Part shown: piece by piece, positions 52,136 through 61,245 of the stretch
How positions within the stretch are numbered: position 1 is the stretch's first letter
Layout: every line of letters begins with the position of its first letter
From: Polyangium sp. 15x6
GTDB taxonomy: Bacteria > Myxococcota_A > Polyangia > Polyangiales > Polyangiaceae
Assembly (NCBI RefSeq): GCF_029960785.1
Contig: NZ_JASBQE010000035.1
Span: 1 to 64,000, forward strand
DNA: 64,000 bases
Direction: 5' to 3'
Notes under the pieces: generated by a model
The model's database searches: none
Told to the model about the DNA's origin: nothing
Seen by the model: only the letters and a program-made list of their open reading frames with translations
Program-made: the position numbers and the translations under genes

Positions 52136-54766
52136 TCAGTTCAGCTTGATCAGCCCGGCCGTCACGTTCACCGCGCCGCCGCCGTCGATGTCGACTGGCG
52201 ACCCCTTCACGGTCACCGTGCCGCCATTGATGCTGATCGCGCCGCCGGTGATCGTGATCGTCCCCGCCGTGATGACCAGGCTCGCCGTGTTGATCTGCGT
52301 GAACGCGGCTCCGTTCAGGGTGAGCATCGTGGTCTCGACCGTCGCCATCGCCGCGGCATTCACCGTGAGGACCGTCGATTTCAACGCCTGCGCGCCGTCC
52401 GCCTTGATCTCCTGCGCCGGCGCCTCGATCTTCTGGCTCGCCCCCGATTTGAGCCCCTGCGGCCCCGTCACCTCGATCGTCTGCTCGCCGCCGATTTGCG
52501 CTTTCTGGTTCCCGACGACCGTGATGTCCTGCGTCGCGCCGTAATTCTCCGTCTGCGCGCCCGTCACGTGGACGTCCTGCGTGCCCGACACCGTGAGTTT
52601 GTCGTTGCTCGAAATGGTCGACTCGCGGTTGCCCGTGACCGTCTCCGTGTGGTTGCCCGCCACGGTGATCGTCTGGTTCGCCCCGACGTCGACCGACCGG
52701 TTCGATCCGACGCTCACCGATTGGTTCGCGCCGACGTTCGTGTTCTGGTTCGCGCCGACCGTGACCGACTCGTTGCCCCCCACCACCTCGGCGTTGTTCC
52801 CGCCGGCCATCGTGGTCCGGTTCGAGCCCGTCATCTCGTTGCGATCCACGCCCGCCGTCGACGCGCTGTTGTTCCCCACCTTCTCGGTCCGATCATTGCC
52901 GGCGTCCGAGTTCCAGTTGAACGGCGTGTGCATCTTGATCTGCTCATTGCCCGCCGTATCGTCGAAGGTGAGCTCGTTGAAGGCGCCCGAGGACGGGCTC
53001 GACATCGTCTTCAGCGTGCTCACCGTGGGAGCTCCGCCCGGCGGCCGGTTTTTCCCGTTGTACACGCGCCCCACGATGATCGGCCGATCCGGATCTCCCT
53101 CCTCGAAATCGACGATCGCCTCCACCCCGACCCGCGGATGGAACACCGCGCCCTCGCCGACCCCCGCGAACACCTGATTCACGCGCACCCAGCACGACGT
53201 CGGCTCCTTCGCGTGCCGCGCCGAGTCCGTGTCCCAGTGGAACTTCAGGCGGACGCAGCCGATCTCGGCGCCCGGCGGCCCTCCGACGTGAATCTCCGCC
53301 CCCTTCGTGCTCGGCTCCGCCGTGACGAATGCCGTCTGCGATCCCTGAATCCGCGGCTTCGGCGTCACGCGCGCCGGGCGGAACCTCGACTCCGCCACGG
53401 AGCCATTCTTCCCGCGCCGCGCGCATTCGAACGTCACGGCATACGGCACGCCGGAGAGCGGCATCGCCGTCGCCACGCTCGGCGGCAGGACGCCCACCTG
53501 CTCGGCGCGGACCTCGATCTTCGTGACCAGGTATTCACCCTCGTAGCGTGATTGCGGGTGTTCGAGCGCGAAGATGCTCCCCGCCGCGATCGTGCGGCAC
53601 GTGCTCTCCCCGACCGCGTAGCTCGCCTCCACCTCCAGCCGATCGAGCGTCGCCGCCGCGAGCGGCTTGCCCATGGCGGGTGTCTCCGTGTAACGCCCCG
53701 GGTATTCGTGATACACGAGATCCGCGCTCGCCGGCCGCGCCGGCTCGGCGACGGCCATGTCGAGCGTGGGTTGTTTCCAGTTGTAATCGAGGAGCGAGAC
53801 CTTGCGCGGACGCAAGCGCGCTCCGAGCTTCATCGACTGCACCGCGCGGCCCACGATGCCGGGCCCGAGCGGCTCGAACGGGTCGAGGCGCGTGCGGCCC
53901 GCGTCGATGTCCGCGAGGACGAGCAGGCACACGCCGTCGCCGTTCTCGTAATGGAACGAGATGCCCTCTTCCTCCAGGAGCCGACACACGAAGGCGAAAT
54001 CGCTCTCGTTGTACTGAACGCAATACCCGCGCGTGGCCACCTCGTCGATCCGCGAAGCGTCCGCGATGCGCCACGTGTACCGCTCCGTCGCCGGCGAGAA
54101 GCCGAGCTCGTCCCCGCCGTCGGGCGGCGCGTTCGCCCCGACCGCGAGCGAGAGCTCGGGATCGCCCTGCAGGACCGCGTCGATGATCTGCCGCGTGGTC
54201 TTCTCCAGGAAGATGCGGCAACGCATGCGGTGCATCGCGCGCGTGAGCGGGGGCGCGAGCACGAGGCGATAGAGCATGCCCCCCGGCACGGGCCCGAGCT
54301 CCTCGGCCTCGACGACGATGCCATGCACGACGCGAAACGAAGGCTGTGTCGTCGTGGCGATCCGCAGCGTCGCGCGGGCTTGGATGAGCTCGTCCGGATC
54401 GAGCTCGGGCGCGGGCTCGCGGGCGAGGGCCGTGATTTCGTAACGATACAGGCTCGAGAGAGCCTCGGTCCCGCGCACGGACACGACACGCAGGTGGCTC
54501 CACGGCCCCTGCGGCCCGGCCGCGTTTTCCCAGGCGAACGTGAGGTCGGTGCCGCCCGACGCGCCGACGCCCTCGCCCAGGCCCGCCGCGCCCGCGCGGC
54601 TCGCGAGATCCTCGAACGCCGCGCCGCCCTTCGCCTGGAATGCGCTCACGGCCTTGTCGGCCACGCGTGACGTGATCGCCTTCTCCTCGAAGATCGGCAG
54701 CTCCGGCTCGCGCAGGCCGCCGACCATCTGCGTGGGATCCCCTCCCGGGCGTTTGACGAACGACAT
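52136..54766 (-). CDS. vgrG: Type VI secretion VgrG spike protein
   Basis: The 876-residue protein has the gp27-like part at about 70-480 (VVHGIVVEAEELGPVPGGML, FVCRLLEEEGISFHYENGDG), the gp5 OB-fold around 530-600 (VRLKFHWDTDSARHAKEPTSC, VGVEAIVDFEEGDPDRPIIV), and a long tail of repeats in VGANQ/VGSN/GNHT from about 640. These repeats build the trimeric needle; no enzymatic domain follows. GGAGAAG ahead of ATG 54766 sets the start; the reading frame stays open for more than 1 kb upstream, through the antisense P450, but is not coding. It heads the cargo operon through to 46732. No T6SS sheath or baseplate genes lie in the window. Confidence 0.92.
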   Translation of the reverse strand: MSFVKRPGGDPTQMVGGLREPELPIFEEKAITSRVADKAVSAFQAKGGAAFEDLASRAGAAGLGEGVGASGGTDLTFAWENAAGPQGPWSHLRVVSVRGTEALSSLYRYEITALAREPAPELDPDELIQARATLRIATTTQPSFRVVHGIVVEAEELGPVPGGMLYRLVLAPPLTRAMHRMRCRIFLEKTTRQIIDAVLQGDPELSLAVGANAPPDGGDELGFSPATERYTWRIADASRIDEVATRGYCVQYNESDFAFVCRLLEEEGISFHYENGDGVCLLVLADIDAGRTRLDPFEPLGPGIVGRAVQSMKLGARLRPRKVSLLDYNWKQPTLDMAVAEPARPASADLVYHEYPGRYTETPAMGKPLAAATLDRLEVEASYAVGESTCRTIAAGSIFALEHPQSRYEGEYLVTKIEVRAEQVGVLPPSVATAMPLSGVPYAVTFECARRGKNGSVAESRFRPARVTPKPRIQGSQTAFVTAEPSTKGAEIHVGGPPGAEIGCVRLKFHWDTDSARHAKEPTSCWVRVNQVFAGVGEGAVFHPRVGVEAIVDFEEGDPDRPIIVGRVYNGKNRPPGGAPTVSTLKTMSSPSSGAFNELTFDDTAGNEQIKMHTPFNWNSDAGNDRTEKVGNNSASTAGVDRNEMTGSNRTTMAGGNNAEVVGGNESVTVGANQNTNVGANQSVSVGSNRSVDVGANQTITVAGNHTETVTGNRESTISSNDKLTVSGTQDVHVTGAQTENYGATQDITVVGNQKAQIGGEQTIEVTGPQGLKSGASQKIEAPAQEIKADGAQALKSTVLTVNAAAMATVETTMLTLNGAAFTQINTASLVITAGTITITGGAISINGGTVTVKGSPVDIDGGGAVNVTAGLIKLN

Positions 54767-54901
54767 CCTCTCTTCTCCCGCTCCCCCGGGTCCACACAAA
54801 GCTGCCCGGACGTGCGGGCGCATCCTAAACTCCTTAGGTGTACAAAGGAAGAGGTTGCTTGCGACGTGGAGGGGCCGCCAGCCCCGCCGAGGAGGACGAA
54901 C

Positions 54902-56122
54902 ATGAGCCCGCGCGCCCCGTACGACATCCAGAGCCAGGCGTTTTTCGACGACCCCTATCCCACGCTCCACCGCATCCGCGAGGAGGATCCGGTCCACTGG
55001 TTCGAGCCGCTCCGAATCTGGCTCGTCACGCGCTACGACCACGCCGACATGGTGGTCCGCGACGATCGCCGCTTCCTCAATCACCGCGCCCGCGAGCTCA
55101 TCCGCGTGATGATGCCGACGCTCGAGGGCGAGGAGCTTTCCGCCATGGTGCAGATGTGGTCCGAGCTCGCCTGGTTCCGCGACCAGCCGGACCACGCGCG
55201 GCTCCGGCAATTCATGAACAAGGGCTTCACGCCCCAGGCCATCGAGGGCCTGCGCCCCGCAGTGCGGACGATCGCGCGCGAGGCGCTCGCGGCCGCGCGC
55301 GACAAGGGTGAAGAAGTCGATATCGTCGAGGATCTCGCCGATCCCATCGCCCTCAGCACCATCACCTCCCTCTTCGGCATCCCCCCGGGCGATCGAGCGA
55401 CCTTCCGCGGCTGGATCACGACCCTGTTCAAGGGCGCGGGCGGCGCGGCCATGGCCGAGGACGTCACGAATCGAATCAAGGAGCACACGAGCGCCATGCT
55501 CGGCTACATTGCCGCCCTCGCGGAGCGCCGCCGCGCGGACCGGGGCGACGACGTGATCAGCCGCTTCTGGGCCGACGAGGGCGCCCCGAGCCCCGAGGAC
55601 ATCGTCCTGCAAAGCTACCAGGTGATCGTCGCCGGCTACCGGACCAGCATGAACCAGATCGCGAACACCGTCTGGACCCTGCTCCGGCACCCGGCCGAGC
55701 TCGAGCGCCTGCGCGACGACCCCCGCCGCATGAAGGGCGCCATCGAGGAGGCACTCCGCTACGAGCCCTCGGTGGTCGTGACAAACCGCCTCGCCGCCGA
55801 GGACGTGGAGATCGGCGGCAAGCGAATCAAGAAGGGCGAGCTCGTCTTCCCCATTCTCCCCGCCGCGAACCGCGATCCCCTCGTGTTCCCCGACCCCGAC
55901 CGTTTCGACATCACGCGCACGGGCCCTCGGCACCTCTCCTTCAGCATGGGCCACCATTACTGCATCGGCGCCCCGCTCGTCCGCGTGGAGGTCGAGGAGG
56001 CGCTGGCGGCGCTGCTCGAGATCCCCCGCTGGGAGCCCGGCTCCGGCCCTTGCCTCCTCGGCGATTACAACCTCTCGGATCGCGGCCCGAAGACACTGCC
56101 CATGCGCCTCCTCGCCTCCTGA
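54902..56122 (+). CDS. Cytochrome P450 with altered I-helix
   Basis: The 406-residue bacterial P450 has the haem-binding FSMGHHYCIGAPL (Cys thiolate), the ExxR pair in EEALRYE and the FPDPDRFD meander. In the I-helix, where the acid-alcohol pair is expected, it reads VIVAGYRTSMNQ: Thr is present but the preceding acid (Glu or Asp) is Arg. This should change proton delivery. Substrate and redox partners are not visible nearby. GAGGAGG six bases before ATG 54902 sets the start. It is divergent from the vgrG operon (135-base gap). Confidence 0.92.
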   Translation: MSPRAPYDIQSQAFFDDPYPTLHRIREEDPVHWFEPLRIWLVTRYDHADMVVRDDRRFLNHRARELIRVMMPTLEGEELSAMVQMWSELAWFRDQPDHARLRQFMNKGFTPQAIEGLRPAVRTIAREALAAARDKGEEVDIVEDLADPIALSTITSLFGIPPGDRATFRGWITTLFKGAGGAAMAEDVTNRIKEHTSAMLGYIAALAERRRADRGDDVISRFWADEGAPSPEDIVLQSYQVIVAGYRTSMNQIANTVWTLLRHPAELERLRDDPRRMKGAIEEALRYEPSVVVTNRLAAEDVEIGGKRIKKGELVFPILPAANRDPLVFPDPDRFDITRTGPRHLSFSMGHHYCIGAPLVRVEVEEALAALLEIPRWEPGSGPCLLGDYNLSDRGPKTLPMRLLAS

Positions 56123-56133
56123 TCGCGCGCCGA

Positions 56134-57243
56134 TCAGGGTTCGCGAAACCCGACGACCGTGATCCGCCCCGTTTTGCTCGCGCTCACGATTTCCAGGCCG
56201 GCGTCCCCATCCATGTTCCCGATCGCCACGGCAACAGGCCGATCCCCCAGCGGGAGTTCCCAGCGCTTGGGCGGGCTACCGGGGGCACCCAGGAGAAAGA
56301 CGGAGATCGTCTTGTCCTCTTCGTTGGCCGTGACCAGATCGGGAAAGCCGTCCCGATCGACGTCGCCGACGGCCAGAGAGACCGGGCCACGACCGGTCGC
56401 ATGACGGGTGACTTCGCCGAACTTGCCGTCTCCTGCGCCGCGCAGCACGGCGACCTCGTTTTCGTATGGCTCGATCAGGGCCACGTCCAGGCGCCCGTCG
56501 CGATTGGCGTCGAGCAGCGCGAGGTCCTTCCAGTATCTCCAGGGGACTCGATGCCGGAGCGGGGCGGCGAACTTCCCGGTGCCGTCGTTGAGAAAAACGG
56601 CCACGCTCCACGCCAGGACGCCCTCGTCCGTGTATTCGTACATTTCGGCCACGATATCGACCGCGCCGTCTCCGTTCATGTCTCCCGTGGCGAGATCTCC
56701 GAGGGAATATTCGCCCCGGTACTCGGTGGGCGCAAACGTGCCATCCCCGCGACCGAACAGGATCACGAGCGGAGCGTCCCCCTCGACGGAGCCACTTCCC
56801 ACGGCGATGTCCCGATGCCCATCTGCGTCGAAATCCCCCACTTCGATCCCGTTCACTTTTTCGTTGGGTGCGACGAGTCTCGGCGCCCCGAAGCCCTCGT
56901 CTCCCTGACCGAGCAGCACGTCGAGCGATCGCATTCCATCCGCGCCGAGGGTCATCACGACGACGTCGAGGCGCTCATCTTCGTTGAAATCGGCGAGCCG
57001 CAGGCCCGTGCCGCCGTTGTCGGAGATCCGGTACGACCGTGGCTGCGACACGGAGTTCGAGCCTCGGTTCAGCAGCACGCTGACCCCGTACAGCAGCGGG
57101 TCCCCATCGTGGGCGAGCACCACGTCGAGCTCGCCGTCTCCATCGATGTCTCCGAGCTGCATTCCCTGAACCGACAGGGGCCGTGGAGAAATCGTGTAGA
57201 TGGGAACGAGGGCAAACGCGAGCGCGAACAGGGCGGTATACAT
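56134..57243 (-). CDS. VCBS/FG-GAP repeat secreted protein
   Basis: The 369-residue protein has a signal peptide-like start (YTALFALAFALVPIYTI) without a lipobox. About six integrin-like repeats follow with Ca loops: DIDGDGELDV, DFNEDERLDV, DFDADGHRDI, DMNGDGAVDI, DANRDGRLDV and DVDRDGFPDL. These fill nearly the whole length and should make a seven-blade-type propeller. It probably binds something at the cell surface. GGAAAGGA before ATG 57243 decides the start. It converges on the P450 gene, 11 bases away. The 230-base gap upstream (57244-57473) shows nothing I recognise. Confidence 0.82.
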   Translation of the reverse strand: MYTALFALAFALVPIYTISPRPLSVQGMQLGDIDGDGELDVVLAHDGDPLLYGVSVLLNRGSNSVSQPRSYRISDNGGTGLRLADFNEDERLDVVVMTLGADGMRSLDVLLGQGDEGFGAPRLVAPNEKVNGIEVGDFDADGHRDIAVGSGSVEGDAPLVILFGRGDGTFAPTEYRGEYSLGDLATGDMNGDGAVDIVAEMYEYTDEGVLAWSVAVFLNDGTGKFAAPLRHRVPWRYWKDLALLDANRDGRLDVALIEPYENEVAVLRGAGDGKFGEVTRHATGRGPVSLAVGDVDRDGFPDLVTANEEDKTISVFLLGAPGSPPKRWELPLGDRPVAVAIGNMDGDAGLEIVSASKTGRITVVGFREP

Positions 57244-57473
57244 GGTCGAATCCTTTCCGTTCACGAGCCCGCGACGAACGCGAGGATGTGGAAAACATAC
57301 CGCATGCTCCCTGTCCCCCCCGTGCCCACGTCCGCGCCAGCGCGAGGGCCGTGCAAGGCGCGCGCCCGCGCCACGCGACGGACCGCGCCACGCCGCCCAC
57401 GTACGCCTCGTCTGGGCACTGTCACTATCAGGGAGACACGGAGATCGACGCCCTCAGCTGAACCCTCGATCCT

Positions 57474-58427
57474 TCATTTCGGCACCGTCACCTGACAGCT
57501 ATCCTGAGGTCCGAGCCACGCGATCATGTTGACCCAGAGCTGCTCGATCTCGGGCAGCGATTGCCATTCGCTGTCGTACTCGATCCACTCGTCGCCCCAC
57601 ACCACGGCGCGGCCCTTGCCCTGCTCGTGCGCGAACGCCACGGGCCCCGCTGCGATGCTCCCAATCGCCACGCTCGTGCCGCCGCTCCCGCCGAGGTCCT
57701 TGACCAGGTATCCGCCGAGGAACGTCACCGACGAGAGCCCCGCTGTCACCGGATGCGCCGCGAACATCGTCACCGGCTGAGAGTACAAACCGGGCTGGTA
57801 CGCGAGCCCAAACGGGGCGAGCAGCGTGTTCACGTAGAAATCAGGGTCCGCGTCGGTATATCCCGTCATCGAGACGAACCCGCCCCGCATCTGCACCCAC
57901 GCCGCGAGCGCATTCGCCTCCTCGGCCGTGTAAGGCCGAGCCAGTCGATCGAAGATGATGACGTCGTATTTATCGAGGAGCGCAGCATCGAAGACCTCTG
58001 CGGGCGTCTGGTGGGTTCGCTCGACGCTCGTGCCTCGCGCCGTGAGCCAGGCCTGGAAGTTCGAGGAGGGATTGCTCCCCGGGCTGCCGACGATGCCGAG
58101 CCGCAAGCAATCGCAGATCCCGTCCTTGCCGAGGTCCACGTCGTCCACGCGGCCATTGCAATCGTCGTCCTTGCCGTCACACACCGTCTCGACCGCGCTC
58201 GTCGGCGTGCACGACCCGCCCCCTCCTCCCGAGCCGCTCGGGAAGAGGACGCCTCCTTCGCCTCCCATGCCACCGCCGCCTGCGTTCATACCTCCGCTTC
58301 CGCTCGAGCTCGAGCCCCCCGCACCGCTCCCTTGTCCTCCGGGGCCGGTCGTCACCCCGTTTTCGCCCGCCGAGCAGTGGACGAGCCCTCCGACGAACAG
58401 CCCCATGCAAAAGATACGCTTGATCAT
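57474..58427 (-). CDS. Lipoprotein with MopE-like metal-binding motif and GATase-like domain
   Basis: The 317-residue protein has a lipobox (LVHC, Cys near 18) and a Gly/Ser-rich linker of about 50 residues. A VCDGKDDDCNGRVDD motif follows, the Cys-Asp motif known in myxobacterial MopE-like proteins as a Ca- or copper-binding site. A domain at about 110-310 begins LRLGIVGSPGSNPSSNFQAW, with YDVIIFDRL and HPVTAGLSS, like class I glutamine-amidotransferase/ThuA-type folds, without a clear nucleophile Cys. It is probably a surface protein. The start codon is inferred from the signal peptide; no good ribosome site is seen. Confidence 0.75.
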   Translation of the reverse strand: MIKRIFCMGLFVGGLVHCSAGENGVTTGPGGQGSGAGGSSSSGSGGMNAGGGGMGGEGGVLFPSGSGGGGGSCTPTSAVETVCDGKDDDCNGRVDDVDLGKDGICDCLRLGIVGSPGSNPSSNFQAWLTARGTSVERTHQTPAEVFDAALLDKYDVIIFDRLARPYTAEEANALAAWVQMRGGFVSMTGYTDADPDFYVNTLLAPFGLAYQPGLYSQPVTMFAAHPVTAGLSSVTFLGGYLVKDLGGSGGTSVAIGSIAAGPVAFAHEQGKGRAVVWGDEWIEYDSEWQSLPEIEQLWVNMIAWLGPQDSCQVTVPK

Positions 58428-58550
58428 ACCGCGATGGTCGACGGCATCGACCAACATGTCAATCATGAGGCGCGCTCCGTGCGGCCGGGATCTCTTATCG
58501 AAGCAGCACGAGCTCGCATCCGGAGGGCAAATGGAGTAGACGACCAGACC

Positions 58551-59339
58551 ATGGCAGATCACTTTGGTGCGATCGGGATCGGGGCGTCGGACCGTGCAGC
58601 CTTCGAACAGCTCATCGGTGCGATATTGCAGGAGAGCGCGGAGGAGCTCCGCTGCGAACAGTACAGGCACCTACGGTGGACCGATCCGAGTGGGGCGTCG
58701 ATGTACGCCCATCTGGATGCGGACAGCGGAGGCATCCAGTGCATCACCCCCTTTTTCGCGCCCACGGAGGGCCTTGCTCGGTGGCGGGTGCAGACATCGG
58801 CACCCTGCGACGATGCCGGCTGCCCTCACTGCGGCGGCGTCGACTGCGACATCGTGGACGAGAGCGGCGAACTCATCACGCGCGCGGCCGTGCAGTGGGC
58901 GCTCTACCAGCCGTTCCGAGAATGGCTCGGTCGCGAGCGGTCCTTCGAGCTGGAGGTCGTGGTCTTCGCCCACAACATCGAGGTTTTCCCCGATGCGGAC
59001 GCGTTCTCTTCGTCCCCCGCATCCATCATGGGCGAGAGCGACGAGGGCGAGCCGCTCCGGCTCTCCCCCAACGCCTTCATGCCCTGGGGCATGTTCGGCG
59101 AGGGTGGCGACATGAGCGAACGCGCCGTCGCGCGTCTCAACGGTCCTATCGTGGCAGCGCAACGCCGCGAGAACCGCCTGACCGGTCAGCCCTTCTGGCA
59201 GCTTCGCATCGAGTCCTTCCCTGGGCGCGTGGACGTGGTCGCGGCAGCGGCGTGGATCGAGGACGAGCCCAAGGTGGGCGGCCATCTGACGGTTGACGGC
59301 TGGCTCGTCGGGCAGCCCCACCGTCCCTCCCTCGGCTAG
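58551..59339 (+). CDS. Unrecognised cytoplasmic protein with Cys-rich cluster
   Basis: The 262-residue protein has no signal or membrane segment. It has a CDDAGCPHCGGVDCD cluster near 88-102 that could bind zinc, and Trp-rich stretches (RAAVQWALYQPFREWLG, LSPNAFMPWGMFGEGGD). The C-terminal part is beta-rich. No family is recognised. ATG 58551 follows an AGGG/GGAG stretch about 15-20 bases upstream. It is divergent from the MopE-like lipoprotein gene with a 123-base gap and is followed by a separate lipoprotein gene. Confidence 0.65.
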   Translation: MADHFGAIGIGASDRAAFEQLIGAILQESAEELRCEQYRHLRWTDPSGASMYAHLDADSGGIQCITPFFAPTEGLARWRVQTSAPCDDAGCPHCGGVDCDIVDESGELITRAAVQWALYQPFREWLGRERSFELEVVVFAHNIEVFPDADAFSSSPASIMGESDEGEPLRLSPNAFMPWGMFGEGGDMSERAVARLNGPIVAAQRRENRLTGQPFWQLRIESFPGRVDVVAAAAWIEDEPKVGGHLTVDGWLVGQPHRPSLG

Positions 59340-59423
59340 AGTCTTTCTGCGTGGGCGCGGGTGATCCTTCCTTCGCGCCTTTGGATCGTCGTCCCTCCAA
59401 GCCCTGAAAGTGGCACCCACTCT

Positions 59424-60893
59424 ATGAATGCCAAATATCATTTCAACGCACGTCCCTTCACAGCCACATGTCTCCTCCTCTCGCTGCCCCTCGCGTTCGC
59501 CATCGCCTGCGGCGGCGAAAACGGCTCCGGGGATTCGAGCAACGGCAGCGCTGGAAATGGCTCCGGCGCAGGGGGAAGCTCGAGCAACTCGAGCACGGCC
59601 TCTTCGGGCTCCGGCGGAGGCACAACCGGAAACCCGATGCAAGGCAAGTGCAGCACTCCGACGCTGACGATCACCGAGGTCGAGCTCCCCATCGCCGTCG
59701 ACCAGAACGAAGACGAGGTAAATCTCCGCCCTCTCGCGATTTCACCCAAACCCTCGGGCGGCTCCCGTCTCGCCTTCATGGGGTCCGACAACAAGGTCCA
59801 CGTGGCCGAGCTCGACGTGAGCGACCACCTCGTCGGTGAGCTCGTCGATATCAACGCCCACGATTTCGGCGACCTCTACGCCGATGACAAAGGCGGCGTC
59901 CTCCTCCTCACGCGCGACGCCCAAGGCGGCGGGACGCTCAACTGCGGCGAACCGACGAACCTCTGCGGCACCCCGCCAAACCCCCCCGTGGCATGTCACG
60001 ACATGTACATGGTGCGTTTCGACGGCCAAAGCGAGTCCTGGGCGACGAAGCTCACGAGCTCGAGCGCGGCCCTCCCCCCCTATTCGACCGGCAAGACCGG
60101 CCCCGAGGTCTACATGATCTGGTGGTACGCGCATCACGGCCGCATCGCCTCGGACGGCACGAACTTCGCCGGCTATTTCGGCGCCGCGATCGGCGTCTCG
60201 CAAGGCGGCTGCATCAACATCCACCAGGGCGATCGCATGAAGGTGGTCTCCCCGGCCGGAGAACCGATCTCGGGCGGGTTCGATTGGGGTTGCAGCCATA
60301 GCGGCTACGAGCGCATCACCTGGGATCCGGGCGCGAACAAGTACGTCACGATCTGCAAAACCGACAACAACAACCGCATCGCCCATGCCCCGGCCATCTC
60401 CACGATCAAGTCGATCGACCTCGCCTACTCGAATTTGAGCGACATCGCCCTGGATCACGACGGCGGTTATTGGGCCCTGACGAGCGACCGTCAAAATGGC
60501 CAGCCCGCCCTCGCCAACGGCCTCGCCGAGGTCCACCTCCTGCATTTCAACGACGGGACGGCCGACAAAGACATCGTGATCGCCGGGAAGGCCGGGGAGA
60601 ACGCGCGCGCGCCCTACCTCGCGAACTACGGCGACAAATACCTCCTCGCCGGCTGGGAGACCTCGACCGCCACGGGTGATCTCACGCCCTTCGACGGAAA
60701 TCGCAAGATGCTCGTCCAGGTCCTGAGCGCGACGACCGGCGAAGCCGTGAGCGCCGTGCTCGACGCCGGCGTGCCCGGCAATCGCTACCAAGCCTTCCGC
60801 GCTTACCCCGACGGCAGCGTCGCCTTCGCCGCAAAGGGCACGAAGAACAACGCCGTCCGTATCCTCCGCGCGATGCCCTGCGCCGCGGAATGA
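59424..60893 (+). CDS. Surface lipoprotein of unknown function with Ser/Gly-rich linker
   Basis: The 489-residue protein has a lipobox (AIAC) near residue 29 and a Ser/Gly/Asn/Ala-rich linker of about 45 residues. A globular part from about 80 follows, made of many short beta strands (SRLAFMGSDNKVHVAELDVS, DLYADDKGGVLLLTRDAQGG, YLANYGDKYLLAGWETST), most likely a beta-propeller. It has several Cys (LNCGEPTNLCGTPP) that may form disulfides. There is no catalytic motif. ATG 59424 is the one that gives a signal peptide. It lies 85 bases after the preceding gene. Confidence 0.72.
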   Translation: MNAKYHFNARPFTATCLLLSLPLAFAIACGGENGSGDSSNGSAGNGSGAGGSSSNSSTASSGSGGGTTGNPMQGKCSTPTLTITEVELPIAVDQNEDEVNLRPLAISPKPSGGSRLAFMGSDNKVHVAELDVSDHLVGELVDINAHDFGDLYADDKGGVLLLTRDAQGGGTLNCGEPTNLCGTPPNPPVACHDMYMVRFDGQSESWATKLTSSSAALPPYSTGKTGPEVYMIWWYAHHGRIASDGTNFAGYFGAAIGVSQGGCINIHQGDRMKVVSPAGEPISGGFDWGCSHSGYERITWDPGANKYVTICKTDNNNRIAHAPAISTIKSIDLAYSNLSDIALDHDGGYWALTSDRQNGQPALANGLAEVHLLHFNDGTADKDIVIAGKAGENARAPYLANYGDKYLLAGWETSTATGDLTPFDGNRKMLVQVLSATTGEAVSAVLDAGVPGNRYQAFRAYPDGSVAFAAKGTKNNAVRILRAMPCAAE

Positions 60894-60917
60894 TCACCCC
60901 TGCGCGCACCCCCTGAC

Positions 60918-61032
60918 GGCCGCCGCGCCGGGGCGCCGCCCCGGACCCCGCGGGGGCTATCCGCCCCTCGACCCGGACCAGCGCAAGCGCTGGACTCGGG
61001 TTGGAAGAACCGCGCATCGCGCGGTTCTTCCA
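60918..61032 (-). repeat. Structured intergenic repeat with leading hairpin, copy A
   Basis: On the minus strand this reads as a perfect 14-bp hairpin with loop ATC or GAT (61002-61015 with 61019-61032). A short spacer, TCCAGCGCTTGCGCTGG, and then GGGGCGGATAGCCCC and GGGGCGGCGCCCC units follow. The layout is the same as copy B (61132-61245), in inverted orientation. It lies just after the lipoprotein gene that ends at 60893, so it could also stop transcription. Confidence 0.7.
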
Positions 61033-61058
61033 CAGGGCCGGTGGCAAGACTTGGGATA

Positions 61059-61083
61059 GCGTTGCCGATCGAAATGGCAACGC
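61059..61083. repeat. Hairpin between the two inverted repeat copies
   Basis: GCGTTGCC (61059-61066) pairs with GGCAACGC (61076-61083) over a 9-base AT-richer loop. It sits midway in the 99-base segment between copies A and B. Confidence 0.45.
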
Positions 61084-61131
61084 GGCGGTCTCGGTTTGGC
61101 GGGGTCGCTTGCCTGTCTCGACTCGGCCTGT

Positions 61132-61245
61132 TCGATGAACTGCGCATCGCGCAGTTCATCGACCCTGGGTCCAGCGCTTGCGCTGGTCCGGGTCCCGGGG
61201 CGGATAGCCCCGGGTGGGGCCTGGGGCAACGCCCCAGCGCAGCGG
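61132..61245 (+). repeat. Structured intergenic repeat with leading hairpin, copy B
   Basis: A perfect 14-bp hairpin with loop ATC (61132-61145 with 61149-61162) leads into GTCCAGCGCTTGCGCTGG, then GGGGCGGATAGCCCC, then GGGGCCTGGGGCAACGCCCC and AGCGCAGCGG. The leading hairpin differs from copy A's at three stem positions, each balanced by a matching change in the other arm. The core is shared with the copy at 34751-34830. Confidence 0.72.

Noticed and set aside
52400..52900. Tandem repeats resembling a CRISPR or satellite array
   Set aside because: They are the coding repeats of the VgrG needle (GAN/GSN/GNxT units); there are no unique spacers of equal size.
54767..55957. N-terminal extension of VgrG by about 400 codons
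   Set aside because: The extension is antisense to the P450 gene, and a strong ribosome site precedes the internal ATG at 54766.
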